Notes under the pieces: generated by a model
What the model was told of the DNA's origin: nothing
What the model saw: the letters and a program-made list of their open reading frames with translations, nothing else
The model's database searches: none
Position numbers and translations under genes: made by a program
Assembly: GCF_001887355.1 (NCBI RefSeq)
Contig: NZ_MPIN01000030.1
Location: 3,989 to 51,997 of the forward strand
Source of the DNA: Cystobacter ferrugineus
Lineage (GTDB): Bacteria > Myxococcota > Myxococcia > Myxococcales > Myxococcaceae
Length of the DNA: 48,009 bases
Direction of reading: 5' to 3'
Part shown: positions 1 through 8,608 of the stretch, piece after piece
Layout: each line of letters begins with the position of its first letter
How positions within the stretch are numbered: the stretch's first letter is position 1

Positions 1-180
1 GGCCACCGAGCCGTACAGCTTCGCCTGCGTGCCGGAGAAGCGCACCACATAGGAGGAGCCCGTGGTGTTCGAGAAGTGGTCATCGCTCAGGAACTTGCCA
101 GTGCCGGTGCCCGCCTCCCAGGTGCCGGTGTACTCGAACTGCTCCTGGCCCGTGCCCACCACGCTGTCATTGAGCTGCAC
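1..180 (-). repeat. Second copy of near-identical module repeat in GH5 gene
   Basis: This 180-base stretch matches positions 688-867 with a single base difference (109 versus 796). It encodes the start of the repeated beta-sandwich module. The repeat continues off the left edge, so its true length is unknown. Confidence 0.95.
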
Positions 181-1944
181 CACCTCGGTCTGCTGAGAGG
201 CCGTCACCGTGACGGTGGCGCTCGTGCCCACGTTGCCGGCGGCATCCACCGCCTTGGCCACCAGCGCGTGCTGGCCCGCGGTGGCGCTCCAGGTGAAGGA
301 GTAGGGCGAGGAGTCATCCTCGGCCAGCTTCGCCCCGTCCACCCACAGCTCCACCTTCGCCACGCCCACGTTGTCGCTGGCGGAGGCCTGCACCGTCACG
401 CTGCCCACGGCCACGGTGCCACCGGTGGGCTGGGTGATGCTCACGCTGGGAGCGGTGGTATCGCCGCCCTGCGTCGCCCGCGTCAGGTCCACGCGGTCCG
501 CGGTGATGACGTATCCGGACGAGCTGGCGTTCTTGCGGCCGGAGACGGTGACCTTGAGGGTATGGGAGCCCGCGCTCAGCACGGGGCTGGTCCACAGCAG
601 CTTCTGCTCCTGGCGGGTGGCGGAGTAGAAGTCCACGTCCACCGCCGTGCCGTTGTCCACCGACACCGAGGCGATGCCGTGGTGCGGGGCCACCGAGCCG
701 TACAGCTTCGCCTGCGTGCCGGAGAAGCGCACCACATAGGAGGAGCCCGTGGTGTTCGAGAAGTGGTCATCGCTCAGGAACTTGCCAGTGCCGGTACCCG
801 CCTCCCAGGTGCCGGTGTACTCGAACTGCTCCTGGCCCGTGCCCACCACGCTGTCATTGAGCTGCACCGAGTCGCCCGTGGGGGGCGGCGGCACCGACGC
901 CAGCGGGTAGTCGCGGATCATCGGGAGCATCGGATCGTTCGGCCCGAAGTTGAGCTGGCAATCGGTGACGTTCGTCGCCTGCCACGTCCACACGAAGACG
1001 CCCGCCGCTCCGCCCGCGAGGTACTGCTGGAACTTCTGGCGCATGGCGTCCCGGCGCTGGGTGCGGTTCGTCCGGCAGCCGCTGTCGGCGGCGTTGATGC
1101 CCGTCTCTCCGATGATGAGTGGCTTGTTCAGCGCGTTCATCGCGTTGATGGCGGTCGAGAAGTGCGGCGAGACGATGGTGTTGCCGTTGTTGTAGTCGTA
1201 GTCGTACTCGTGGAGGCTGCCCACGTCCACGTTCGGCACGTCGTGGATGGACTGGAACCCGGACTGGCCTCCGTACGCCCACGGCGCCCACGAGCCCGAG
1301 CTGATCAGGTGGTTCGGATCGATCTGCTTGATGGTCGTGCTGACGTCGTTGAAGAAGGCCTTCAGGGTGGTGTTGTCGGTGTCACCCGGCTCGTTGATCA
1401 GCTCCCACATGCCCACGGAGGGTGAGTTCGCGAAGCGGGTGACGACCTGCTTCACCCAGGGCACATAGTTGGTCTTGTACCCGCTGGAGTACCACGAGCT
1501 CTGCTTGCCGCTGCCGTCCGAGCCGTTGTAGCCGTCCCACTCGCCGCAGTAGCTGCGCCCATCGGCCAGGGTGAGGATCAGCTTCTGGTTGTACTTCTCG
1601 GCCGCGGCCACCACCCGCTCCAGGTTCGCCAGGCCCTGAGGCTTGAACGCCCAGGCGCGGGTGAGCCCGTTGGGTCGCAGCCCGGCGAAGAACGCATCGA
1701 GCTGCGCGTCGTTGGGCGCCGCGCCGCAACCCGTCAGCGGGAAGGCGTTCACGCCCACCATCTGGTACGGCGCGCCATTCAGGTACAGCTGCTTGCCCTG
1801 GCGGTAGAGGAAGTTGGCCGGCGCCAGCGCGCTCGTGCCCGTGGAGGACCCCTCCTCGCTCCCCTCCAGGGGCGCGTTGCACGCGGCCAGGAGGGACAAC
1901 ACGAGGAGTCCAGTGAGTCGATGACGGATGGGAAGGGTGTGCAT
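1..1944 (-). CDS. GH5-family glycoside hydrolase lipoprotein, C-terminus beyond window
   Basis: Predicted secreted or surface endoglycanase (GH5-like cellulase/mannanase); the substrate cannot be fixed by eye. The protein starts with a lipoprotein signal whose lipobox LLAAC puts the lipidated Cys at about residue 22. A catalytic domain follows at about residues 40-340, with WELINEP (acid/base Glu185) and IIGETG (nucleophile Glu280). Next come a beta-sandwich, carbohydrate-binding-like module at about 355-480 and a bacterial Ig-like domain at about 485-580 containing DTTAPSVSITQP. A second copy of the beta-sandwich module is cut by the window edge. The reading frame is open throughout. The start chosen is the ATG directly preceding the signal peptide; a longer frame upstream has no signal peptide. 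Family and catalytic residues are seen in the sequence; substrate and localisation are inferred. Confidence 0.85.
   Translation of the reverse strand, partial: MHTLPIRHRLTGLLVLSLLAACNAPLEGSEEGSSTGTSALAPANFLYRQGKQLYLNGAPYQMVGVNAFPLTGCGAAPNDAQLDAFFAGLRPNGLTRAWAFKPQGLANLERVVAAAEKYNQKLILTLADGRSYCGEWDGYNGSDGSGKQSSWYSSGYKTNYVPWVKQVVTRFANSPSVGMWELINEPGDTDNTTLKAFFNDVSTTIKQIDPNHLISSGSWAPWAYGGQSGFQSIHDVPNVDVGSLHEYDYDYNNGNTIVSPHFSTAINAMNALNKPLIIGETGINAADSGCRTNRTQRRDAMRQKFQQYLAGGAAGVFVWTWQATNVTDCQLNFGPNDPMLPMIRDYPLASVPPPPTGDSVQLNDSVVGTGQEQFEYTGTWEAGTGTGKFLSDDHFSNTTGSSYVVRFSGTQAKLYGSVAPHHGIASVSVDNGTAVDVDFYSATRQEQKLLWTSPVLSAGSHTLKVTVSGRKNASSSGYVITADRVDLTRATQGGDTTAPSVSITQPTGGTVAVGSVTVQASASDNVGVAKVELWVDGAKLAEDDSSPYSFTWSATAGQHALVAKAVDAAGNVGTSATVTVTASQQTEVVQLNDSVVGTGQEQFEYTGTWEAGTGTGKFLSDDHFSNTTGSSYVVRFSGTQAKLYGSVA
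688..867 (-). repeat. First copy of near-identical module repeat in GH5 gene
   Basis: Partner of the repeat at 1-180, offset by 687 bases. Identity at DNA level, including third codon positions, means the duplication is recent or is kept uniform by gene conversion. Confidence 0.95.
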
Positions 1945-2059
1945 GCGTTGCTCTCGGATGAGGAAAAAGACCTCGCGGTCTCGCGCGGGCCTGGAGCAAC
2001 CGCAGTGCCATCTCCGCACCTCGGGAATTTCGAGGATTTATGGTGCTCCCTATTCGCTC

Positions 2060-2107
2060 CCTGTCCTCTCCTCAGGACAGGACCTGTTCACTCGAGTGGA
2101 CAGGTCC
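2060..2107. promoter_or_regulatory. Two overlapping inverted repeats upstream of GH5 gene
   Basis: Positions 2060-2081 form an 8-base-pair stem (CCTGTCCT / AGGACAGG). Positions 2080-2107 form a 28-base near-perfect palindrome around CACTCGAGTG. The two share bases 2080-2081, so both cannot be fully folded at once. They lie between the aldo/keto reductase stop and the GH5 start, 116 bases and more upstream of the latter. No T-run follows, so an operator for the GH5 gene or a Rho-independent-like stop for the reductase are both possible. Confidence 0.45.
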
Positions 2108-2170
2108 GTTCGAGAGCGTTCCCTCCCACGGCAGGTGTGAGCCTGGCCCCGGCGCAAGAGTGCATGCACC

Positions 2171-3289
2171 TCACGAACCACGGGTGTTGGCGCGGAACCA
2201 GCCCGGCTCCGCGCGCACCACGGTGTTGCTCGTGAACATGCCCCGGGTGAACACCGGCTCCTCGAAGAACACATAGGGGTGCACGAGCTCGGGCCGGCTC
2301 GCGGCCTCCAGCCTGGCCGAGAGCACCGGCGGCAGCGTGAAGTCGAGCGCTCGCAGGTTGCTCTCCAGTTGCTCCAGTCTGCTCGCACCGATGATGGTGG
2401 AGGCCACGGCAGGGCGCGTCGCCACCCAGTTGAGCGCCACCTGCGCGGGCGGACGCCCCACCTCCTTCGCCACGGCAACGAGTTGCTCGACGATGGCCCA
2501 CGCGCGGTCCTTCAAGAACTTGTCAGCGATGGGCAGACCGGTGGCCAGCAGCGCGTGGGCACGCCCCTCCCCTTTCAATTGCGACCCCTCGCGCGTGTAT
2601 TTGCCCGACAGGAGCCCACCGGCGAGCGGGCTCCAGGGCACGATGGCCGCACCCAGCTCGAGTGCCGCGGGGAGGTGCTCGCGCTCGATGTTGCGCTCGG
2701 CGAGCGAATACTCCAGTTGCAGCGCTGACACCCGCTCCCAGCCGTTGCGCTCGGCCAACGTCTGGGCACGCGCGAAGTACCAGGCCGGCACGTCGGAGAG
2801 ACCGATGTACCGGACCTTCCCCTCGCGCACGAGGTCCGTCAGGGTTCGCATCACCTCCTCCACGGGCGTCAGGCCATCCCAGGCGTGGAGCCAGTACAGG
2901 TCCACGTAGTCCGTCTTGAGGCGACGCAGCGAGCCTTCGAGCGCGCGGTAGATGTTCTTGCGCCCGTTGCCGCCGGAGTTGGGGTCTCCCGGAGAGGTGC
3001 CCATGGTGAACTTGGTGGCGATGACGGCCTGGTCTCGCTTGCCATGCTTCGCGAAGAAGTCGCCGATGATGCGCTCGCTAGAGCCGGCGGTGTACGCATC
3101 CGCGGTGTCGATGAAGTTGCCGCCCGCCTCCAGGTAGCGCGCCAGGATTTGATGGGCGGTGCTCTCGGGGTTGCCCCAGCCGAACTCGGTACCGAAGGTC
3201 ATGGTGCCCAGCGCCAGCGGGCTCACCCGGAGCCCCGAGCGACCAAGCAGGTGGTACTGCGTCAGGGAATCAATGTGCTGAGTAGACAT
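2171..3289 (-). CDS. Aldo/keto reductase
   Basis: NADPH-dependent oxidoreductase of the aldo/keto reductase superfamily (TIM barrel, cytosolic); substrate unknown. The usual tetrad is readable: Asp and Tyr in FIDTADAYTAGSSERIIG, Lys in IATKFT, His in YWLHAWDG. Late in the protein, TIIGASRLEQLESNL is the usual cofactor-binding segment. The product is 372 residues, longer than the typical 320-330, with a C-terminal tail of about 35 residues after the conserved domain. The start at MSTQHIDS is preferred over an ATG 24 bases upstream because GGAGAG lies 8 bases before it. No operon partner is evident: the upstream gap is 135 bases and the next gene has its own ribosome site. Confidence 0.88.
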   Translation of the reverse strand: MSTQHIDSLTQYHLLGRSGLRVSPLALGTMTFGTEFGWGNPESTAHQILARYLEAGGNFIDTADAYTAGSSERIIGDFFAKHGKRDQAVIATKFTMGTSPGDPNSGGNGRKNIYRALEGSLRRLKTDYVDLYWLHAWDGLTPVEEVMRTLTDLVREGKVRYIGLSDVPAWYFARAQTLAERNGWERVSALQLEYSLAERNIEREHLPAALELGAAIVPWSPLAGGLLSGKYTREGSQLKGEGRAHALLATGLPIADKFLKDRAWAIVEQLVAVAKEVGRPPAQVALNWVATRPAVASTIIGASRLEQLESNLRALDFTLPPVLSARLEAASRPELVHPYVFFEEPVFTRGMFTSNTVVRAEPGWFRANTRGS

Positions 3290-3424
3290 GAGGGTGCTCT
3301 CCATCCCTGGCAAGTTGTCTTGCCTTCGCGTTGTCGACAGGCCCTCTCATGGGCCCGTCTTGCCGCTACAGATAGGAGGAAGCACACCTGAGAGCGACCC
3401 GCTTCTTGCCCTGAATGCCACGAA

Positions 3425-4300
3425 CTATGGCACGACTCTCGACGCCTCGCCGACCTCGTCCTCCGCGCCGTAGCGCAGCGACTCCCACGCGAGCATCACC
3501 TTCTTGCGCGCGGGGCCCCAGCGGTAGTCGCCAAAGACGCCTGTCTTGCGCAGCACGCGGTGACAGGGGATGAGCAACGCCACGGGGTTGTCTCCCACCG
3601 CCGAGCCCACCGCTCGCACCGCATTCGGGTTGCCGATGCTTCGGGCGATGTCCTCGTACGTGGCCACGTGGCCCGGGGAGATGCGCAGCAGCGCCTGCCA
3701 CACCTGCACCTGGAAGGGCGTGCCCTTCACCAGCACGGAGAGCGGCGTGGGCTCGCGCGGGGGCCGCGAGGGGAAGATGCGCTCCGCCCACGCGGCGGTT
3801 GCCTCGCGAGACTCCATGAAGGTGGCACGCGGCCACTGCGCACGCAGCGACACCAGGGCCTCCTCCGCGGGCTCGTCGGAGAGAAAGTGCAGGCCGCAGA
3901 TGCCGCGCTCACAGACGGCGATGAGGCAGTCCCCAAAGGGCGACGGGTGGATGCCGTGGCGCACGGTGAGTCCCTCGCCGCCCAGCTTGAACTCGCCCGG
4001 TGTCATGGCGGTGAGGGTGACGAAGAGCTCGTGCAGCCGACCGCCACCGGACAGGCCCACGGCATAGGAGGTGTCCAGCACGCTGTGCCGCTCGGCCAGC
4101 AGGCGGCGGGCCGAGACGAGCGTGTGCACCTGGAGGAAGCGCTTCGGGCTGATGCCCGCCCAGCGCGTGAAGAGGCGCTGGAAGTGGAAGGGGCTCAGGC
4201 CCACGTGCGCGGCGACGTCGTCCAGGGAGGGCTGCTCGCGCGCATGAGCGTCAAGGTAGAGGATGGCCTGCTCGATTCGGGCGTAGTCGCTGATCGCCAT
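3425..4300 (-). CDS. AraC-type HTH / methylated-DNA-protein-cysteine methyltransferase
   Basis: Ada-like bifunctional protein that removes alkyl groups from O6-alkylguanine and probably activates its own repair genes. Residues 1-105 are an AraC helix-turn-helix domain ([20 protein letters not shown]). Residues 110-280 are the Ogt-type methyltransferase, with the acceptor Cys246 in IPCHRV. The N-terminal zinc domain of E. coli Ada, which accepts methyl groups from phosphotriesters, is absent, so this is the two-domain architecture common in many bacteria. The start has AGGAG 7 bases upstream. It is not visibly in an operon. Confidence 0.9.
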   Translation of the reverse strand: MAISDYARIEQAILYLDAHAREQPSLDDVAAHVGLSPFHFQRLFTRWAGISPKRFLQVHTLVSARRLLAERHSVLDTSYAVGLSGGGRLHELFVTLTAMTPGEFKLGGEGLTVRHGIHPSPFGDCLIAVCERGICGLHFLSDEPAEEALVSLRAQWPRATFMESREATAAWAERIFPSRPPREPTPLSVLVKGTPFQVQVWQALLRISPGHVATYEDIARSIGNPNAVRAVGSAVGDNPVALLIPCHRVLRKTGVFGDYRWGPARKKVMLAWESLRYGAEDEVGEASRVVP

Positions 4301-4426
4301 GCTCCGGCTCCTGGGATGGGTGTTCCTGTTCCCGGTATGGCCGCCGGGTCGCGCGGGAGCAACCCGGTTCTTGCGCTCCTTCGCGCCACCGAATGCCGCG
4401 AGGAACGGATGCTTCGCCCACGAGGC

Positions 4427-4590
4427 CTACAGCTCGAAGTTGAAGCCGGCCTTTTCTCGAGCAGGTCCATCGAGAGGATCTTCTTGCGGAAGTTCCGCTT
4501 GTCCAGCTCCCGCTCGAGGATCTTCTCGTACATGCGCTGGAGCTGCGTCAGGGTGAACTTGGGGGGCAGCAGCTCGAAGCCAATGGGCCT
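4427..4590 (-). pseudogene. C-terminal remnant of Nudix-type (NrtR-like) regulator
   Basis: The minus strand reads [18 protein letters not shown] followed by [20 protein letters not shown]. This is the winged-helix C-terminus of Nudix-domain transcription regulators and hydrolases of the NrtR type. After LLEK the frame shifts: a two-base excess in GAGAAAAGGCC moves the apparent ending GFNFEL into another frame. Upstream of about 4590 the family sequence is lost. No catalytic Nudix box is present, so this is a fragment. Confidence 0.6.
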
Positions 4591-4993
4591 TGGTCAGCCC
4601 CCCAAGGGCCTTGAGTGCCACAGCGCGTGCCTCGCGCTGGTGAGCCTGATCCGCACGAACGCCCAGTTCTCGAAGGCGCCAGCAGACGGGCACCAGGCCA
4701 TGAGCGGCACGCAGTGGGCCGCCGCGACGCGTGCACTCCTCGAGACGCGAGGGGCGCTCTATCCACGGCTGAGCCGCGTGCTCTCGGTAGCGCTCCCCCA
4801 AGCAGGTGAGGAGGCGAGCGTGGCGCTTGAACGTCCGAGCGTGGTGCCGGAGGGGTAGCCGGGATGCGTCAGGGGGATTGGGCCTGGCGGGCAATGCCTC
4901 GGCTCCCGTGGTGGCTGGACATGCACACGTCCGCTTCGATGTGGCCGATGGCGCCGGGGCGCTCCAGGTTTGAGGGGTCAAGAGGAGACCGCC
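4591..4993. other. Gene-free stretch next to Nudix remnant
   Basis: About 400 bases between the Nudix remnant and the YbaK-like gene. Minus-strand frames are open but have no recognisable domain and no ribosome site. It probably holds more decayed sequence. Confidence 0.5.
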
Positions 4994-5470
4994 ATGATCC
5001 CGGAATCCATCCAGCATTTCCTCCAGCAGCAGCATGTTCCCTTTTTGCGCCATGGGCATCCGCGTGCGGTGACAGCGCAGGAATTGGCGCAGTCGGTGCA
5101 CGTGACGGGCTACCGCGTGGCCAAGTCGGTCATCATCCAGGCGGAGCAGCACCTGTGGATCTGCCTGCTGCCTGCTTCGGAGACGTTGGATTTGAACAAG
5201 GTCCGGGAGGCCCTCGGAGCCCAGGAGGTTCGTCTGGCCACCGAGGCGGAGTTCTCGAATCGCTTTCCGGAATGCGAGCTGGGGGCGGAGCCTCCCTTCG
5301 GCACGCTGTATGGGTTACCGGTGCTGCTGGATGAGGGACTGAGGGGGGCGGAGGACATGCTGCTGCGCGCCGGCTCGCACGAGGAGGCCCTGTCGGTGAG
5401 CGTCGAGGATTTCCTGGCGCTCGAGTCGCCCCAGATAGCGTCCATCACCCACGAGCGCACGAGACACTGA
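4994..5470 (+). CDS. YbaK/ProX-type aminoacyl-tRNA deacylase
   Basis: Member of the YbaK/EbsC/ProX family, which hydrolyses mischarged aminoacyl-tRNA in trans in the cytosol. Its 158 residues match the single-domain size. The first segment ends in GYRVAKSVII, where the family's conserved Lys sits, and the central part (FGTLYGLPVLLDEGL) is the usual substrate-pocket strand. The preferred start is ATG with AGGAGA 5 bases upstream; an ATG 24 bases earlier has no ribosome site. The tRNA it edits cannot be told from sequence. Confidence 0.85.
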   Translation: MIPESIQHFLQQQHVPFLRHGHPRAVTAQELAQSVHVTGYRVAKSVIIQAEQHLWICLLPASETLDLNKVREALGAQEVRLATEAEFSNRFPECELGAEPPFGTLYGLPVLLDEGLRGAEDMLLRAGSHEEALSVSVEDFLALESPQIASITHERTRH

Positions 5471-5495
5471 CGGGACTCACGGACAGGAAGACTCC

Positions 5496-5726
5496 TCATA
5501 CAGGCCTTCGGATACGCTTGCAGTCCGTGAGGAACCGGCTGCCCGCCTCCGTCAGGAGCACGATGCGTGTCGTGCGATGAAGCAGGCGGGTGCCAATCCG
5601 CTCCTCGAGCGCGGCGATGGCCCTCGTCACGGCTGGCGGTGACATCGCGAGGCGCCGGGCCGCGGGCGCGAAGCCTTCTTCTTCCGCCACCGCGACGAAC
5701 ACGCGCATGGTCTCGAGTCGGTCCAC
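5496..5726 (-). pseudogene. LysR-type regulator, truncated after DNA-binding domain
   Basis: Only the helix-turn-helix portion of a LysR regulator remains: [17 protein letters not shown] through [17 protein letters not shown] to [11 protein letters not shown], then four unrelated residues and a stop. The effector-binding domain of about 220 residues is missing. The likely start is GTG at 5726 ([10 protein letters not shown]). It lies divergent from the glutathione S-transferase remnant and the flavin-binding gene, the normal position of the regulator of such a pair. Confidence 0.8.
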
Positions 5727-5827
5727 ACCATCATTCCGCGATGTGGAACGGCGCATTGTCAAGAACGCGCATTCCGCTCGCGGGCGGCAACGAGCATCTT
5801 TCCCTTCGAAAGCGAGGCTCATCGCCC

Positions 5828-6145
5828 ATGACCGTCCCCGTCCGTCCCCTCCGTCTCTATCGCCACGCCCTGTCCGGCCATTCGCACCGGGTCGAGCTGT
5901 TCCTGTCCCTGCTGAAGCTCCCGTCGGAGCTCATCGACGTCGATCTCGCCCTGGCCAACAGGAGCTTCCTCGTCGGGGAGGCAGCGACCCTCGCCGACGT
6001 GGCGCTCTACTCCTATACCGCCCACGCCCCCGAGGGTGGCGTGTCCCTCGAGCCCTACGGCAGCGTCCGGGCGTGGCTCGCGCGTATCGAGGCGTTGCCC
6101 GGCTTCGTGCCGATGCGGCGGACACCGACGCGGTTCGCGGCCTGA
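5828..6145 (+). pseudogene. Glutathione S-transferase with large internal deletion
   Basis: The first ~37 residues ([20 protein letters not shown]) are the beginning of a GST thioredoxin-fold domain. They join in frame to a GST C-terminal segment ([20 protein letters not shown], then [16 protein letters not shown]). The product is 105 residues where about 200 are expected, so roughly 100 residues covering most of the glutathione site and the helical domain are gone. The frame is intact, so a short protein could still be made, but it should not be a working transferase. Confidence 0.82.
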
Positions 6146-6160
6146 GCCCTCGAGCGTGCC

Positions 6161-7153
6161 ATGTCCCAGAGCACCCCACGGAACGTCCCCGGTGCACCGC
6201 TGCCGGGTTGGTCCCACGAGCGGTCGCCATTCCACGCCGGCGAGCAGGCCGTCCAGGAGCGGGTCGGGATGCGTGCCCGCCTCGAGCAGACCGGGCGCAA
6301 GGTCATCCGCTCGTTCATGCCGGAGCAGCATCGCGAGCTGTTCCGCGAGCTGCCCTTCCTGCTCGTGGGCAGTCTGGATGGTGAGCGGCGTCCATGGGCC
6401 TCCATCCTCGTGGGCCGGCCGGGCTTCGTGGCCTCGCCCGACTCGCGGACGCTCGTGGTCTCCGCGTTCCCCGGCTTCGGAGATGCCCTGGGCCAGAACC
6501 TCTTGCCGGGCGCGCCCCTGGGCCTGCTCGGTATCCAGCTCGAGACGCGCCGCCGCAACCGGATGAACGGAACGGTGGTGGAGCTCGGCGAGGGCCGATT
6601 CGTCGTCCGGGTCGAGCAGAGCTTCGGCAATTGCCCGCGGTACATCCAGGCACGGGAGCCCGTCTTCGTGGCCGAGCCCTCCCGTGTCACGGGGCCGCGA
6701 CCCGTGCGGAAGGAAGGCCCGCTGCTGTCCGGTGCGAGCGTCGAGCTCATCGATCGCGCGGATACGTTCTTCATCGCCACGGCGTCACCGGCCGCGCGCG
6801 GGGACGAGCCGGTCGAAGGTGTCGATGTCTCGCATCGCGGTGGCAAGCCCGGCTTCGTGCGAGTGACGGAGGAGGCCGGCCGCACCGTCCTGACGGCCCC
6901 GGACTTCAGCGGCAACTTTCATTTCAATACGTTTGGCAACCTGGTCCTCAACCCGCGTGCGGGTCTGTTGTTCGTCGACTTCGCCACCGGTGGGCTCCTC
7001 TCGCTGACCGGTGAGACCGAGATCGTCTGGGATGGGCCCGAGGTCGAGGCCTTCACGGGGGCGGAGCGGCTGCTGCGCTTCCGCGTCACGGAAGGCACGT
7101 GGCTCGAGGACGGCGTGCCGTTGCGATGGTCCGCGGCACAGCCCGCTGCGTAA
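6161..7153 (+). CDS. Pyridoxamine 5'-phosphate oxidase family flavin-binding protein
   Basis: A 330-residue member of the PNPOx-like split-barrel family (FMN binding). Recognition rests on the pattern FRELPFLLVGSLDGERRPW then VGRPGFVASPDSRTL, and on a second barrel-like half near RGGKPGFVRV and NFHFNTFGNLVLNPRAGLLF. Such proteins are commonly encoded behind a GST gene and divergent from a LysR gene, the order seen here, although both of those partners are broken. The start is 15 bases after the GST stop. No substrate can be assigned. Confidence 0.82.
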   Translation: MSQSTPRNVPGAPLPGWSHERSPFHAGEQAVQERVGMRARLEQTGRKVIRSFMPEQHRELFRELPFLLVGSLDGERRPWASILVGRPGFVASPDSRTLVVSAFPGFGDALGQNLLPGAPLGLLGIQLETRRRNRMNGTVVELGEGRFVVRVEQSFGNCPRYIQAREPVFVAEPSRVTGPRPVRKEGPLLSGASVELIDRADTFFIATASPAARGDEPVEGVDVSHRGGKPGFVRVTEEAGRTVLTAPDFSGNFHFNTFGNLVLNPRAGLLFVDFATGGLLSLTGETEIVWDGPEVEAFTGAERLLRFRVTEGTWLEDGVPLRWSAAQPAA

Positions 7154-7343
7154 CCCTGCTTGGGGGAGCGTTACGCTCCACCGGCGCCACGCACGGCCTT
7201 GCTGGCCCCAGCCGTCCATGGCTCCGTCCTACCCCGCCGGAACGGGACCGGCTGCTTTCTGGACCCCGGGCGCTGATTCAGGCATGCCGGAGGACTCCAC
7301 TCACCGGCTCCAGGGACGGGGCCCCACCCGGCGAAGGAAGTGC

Positions 7344-8510
7344 ATGCGAGCCTGTCCGTGCTGCATGGAGATGCTGACGCCCGGCATCCTGGGGTTCGGG
7401 GGCCGGCGCCTCGCCGGGCACTGCGAGGCCTGTGGCGACGCCGTCTGCCAGGCGTGCCTGGGCCTCCACGTGCTGGAGGCCGGCGTCTTCCGCAAGCGCG
7501 CGGGCATGTCCGGACAGGAGCGCGGGCACGTGAAGGGACGGGTGTGCCGCTCCTGTCTGTGGGAAGTCCTGACGGACCGGGGCGAGACGCCGCCCTTTCC
7601 GGCGCCTCGGGGACAACGCGAGCGCGCCGCTCGGGCCGCGCGGGAGGCCTGCGCCCACCCGGACGTGAAGCCGTGCATGGGCTTCTGCCCCGCCTGTGGT
7701 GACGAGGTCCCGTGGAAGGCCGAGCACGGCAACCCGTCCTGTGAGGCCTGCGGCGCGCCCTCGCATCAGCGCTTCAACTGCTGCTGGGCCTGCGGCGAGT
7801 CGTTCGACGAGGAGAACGAGCCCTACCCTGTCGCGCGGGGGTACCGGCTGGAGTTCGACTGTGACTCCAGCGAGTGCACGGGGAAGCTGGCGTGGCTCAT
7901 GCCGCACTGTCCCTGGTGTGGCGAGGCGAAGCGCTGGGAGCACGCGGAGGCTGGCGACCTGGAGTGCGTGGAGTGCGAGAGCCGCCTCGACCGGGCGTGG
8001 GCCTTCTGCGTGCGCTGTGGCGAGGAGGCACCGCTCCCCGACGACTGTCCCCGGTGTGGGTTGGGGCTGGACGAGGCCTCCTCCGCCGCCCGCTGCGAGC
8101 AGTGTCACCACCTCGTGTGCGGAGACTGCTATGACCTTCGCGCCGTCCCGGCGGAGTCTGGGGAGCGGCACGAGCGGCTGCTGTGCTCCGAGTGTGGAGC
8201 GGGCTTCGCGCCGGCCGACGAGGCGGATGACGAGGAGGTCGAGCCCGAGGTGGAGGCCGAGCCCGAGCCTGAGCCGCGCGAGGAGGCTCCGCCGGAAGCA
8301 CCACCGCCCTCGCCGTGGGAGGTGCTCGGCGTCGCGCCCGGAGCGCCGCTGGCGGAGGTGAAGCGGGCCTATCTGGCCCTGGTGGCGCAGTACCATCCCG
8401 ACAAGGTCGCTCAGCTCGGGCCCAAGCTGCAGGCGCTGGCCCAGGAGGAGACGCGCCGCATCATCGAGGCCTGGGAGCAGGTCCAGAAGCAGGCGCGGCC
8501 CGGAGCCTGA
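7344..8510 (+). CDS. Multi zinc-ribbon protein with C-terminal J domain
   Basis: A Cys-rich protein of about 388 residues. At least eight CxxC-type pairs (for example CPCC, CEACGDAVCQAC, CPACGDEV, CWACGES, CPWCGEAK, CVRCGEE, CPRCGLG, CSECGAG) suggest a row of zinc ribbons. An acidic, Pro/Glu-rich linker follows, then a J domain near the C-terminus (PWEVLGVAPGAPLAEVKRAY, HPD in YHPDKV). J domains stimulate Hsp70 ATPase, so this may be a DnaK co-chaperone whose zinc ribbons bind clients; that role is inferred. The start at 7344 has AAGGAAG just upstream; an ATG at 7284 would add 20 residues. Confidence 0.8.
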   Translation: MRACPCCMEMLTPGILGFGGRRLAGHCEACGDAVCQACLGLHVLEAGVFRKRAGMSGQERGHVKGRVCRSCLWEVLTDRGETPPFPAPRGQRERAARAAREACAHPDVKPCMGFCPACGDEVPWKAEHGNPSCEACGAPSHQRFNCCWACGESFDEENEPYPVARGYRLEFDCDSSECTGKLAWLMPHCPWCGEAKRWEHAEAGDLECVECESRLDRAWAFCVRCGEEAPLPDDCPRCGLGLDEASSAARCEQCHHLVCGDCYDLRAVPAESGERHERLLCSECGAGFAPADEADDEEVEPEVEAEPEPEPREEAPPEAPPPSPWEVLGVAPGAPLAEVKRAYLALVAQYHPDKVAQLGPKLQALAQEETRRIIEAWEQVQKQARPGA

Positions 8511-8608
8511 GGCAGAGAGGGTGTCCCAGAGAGGGTGTCAAAGAACTCGAGCGACGCGCTCTGGCACCACCCGCGGCGGGAAGGAGAAGGGCGGAAAGGG
8601 CGCTGAGC

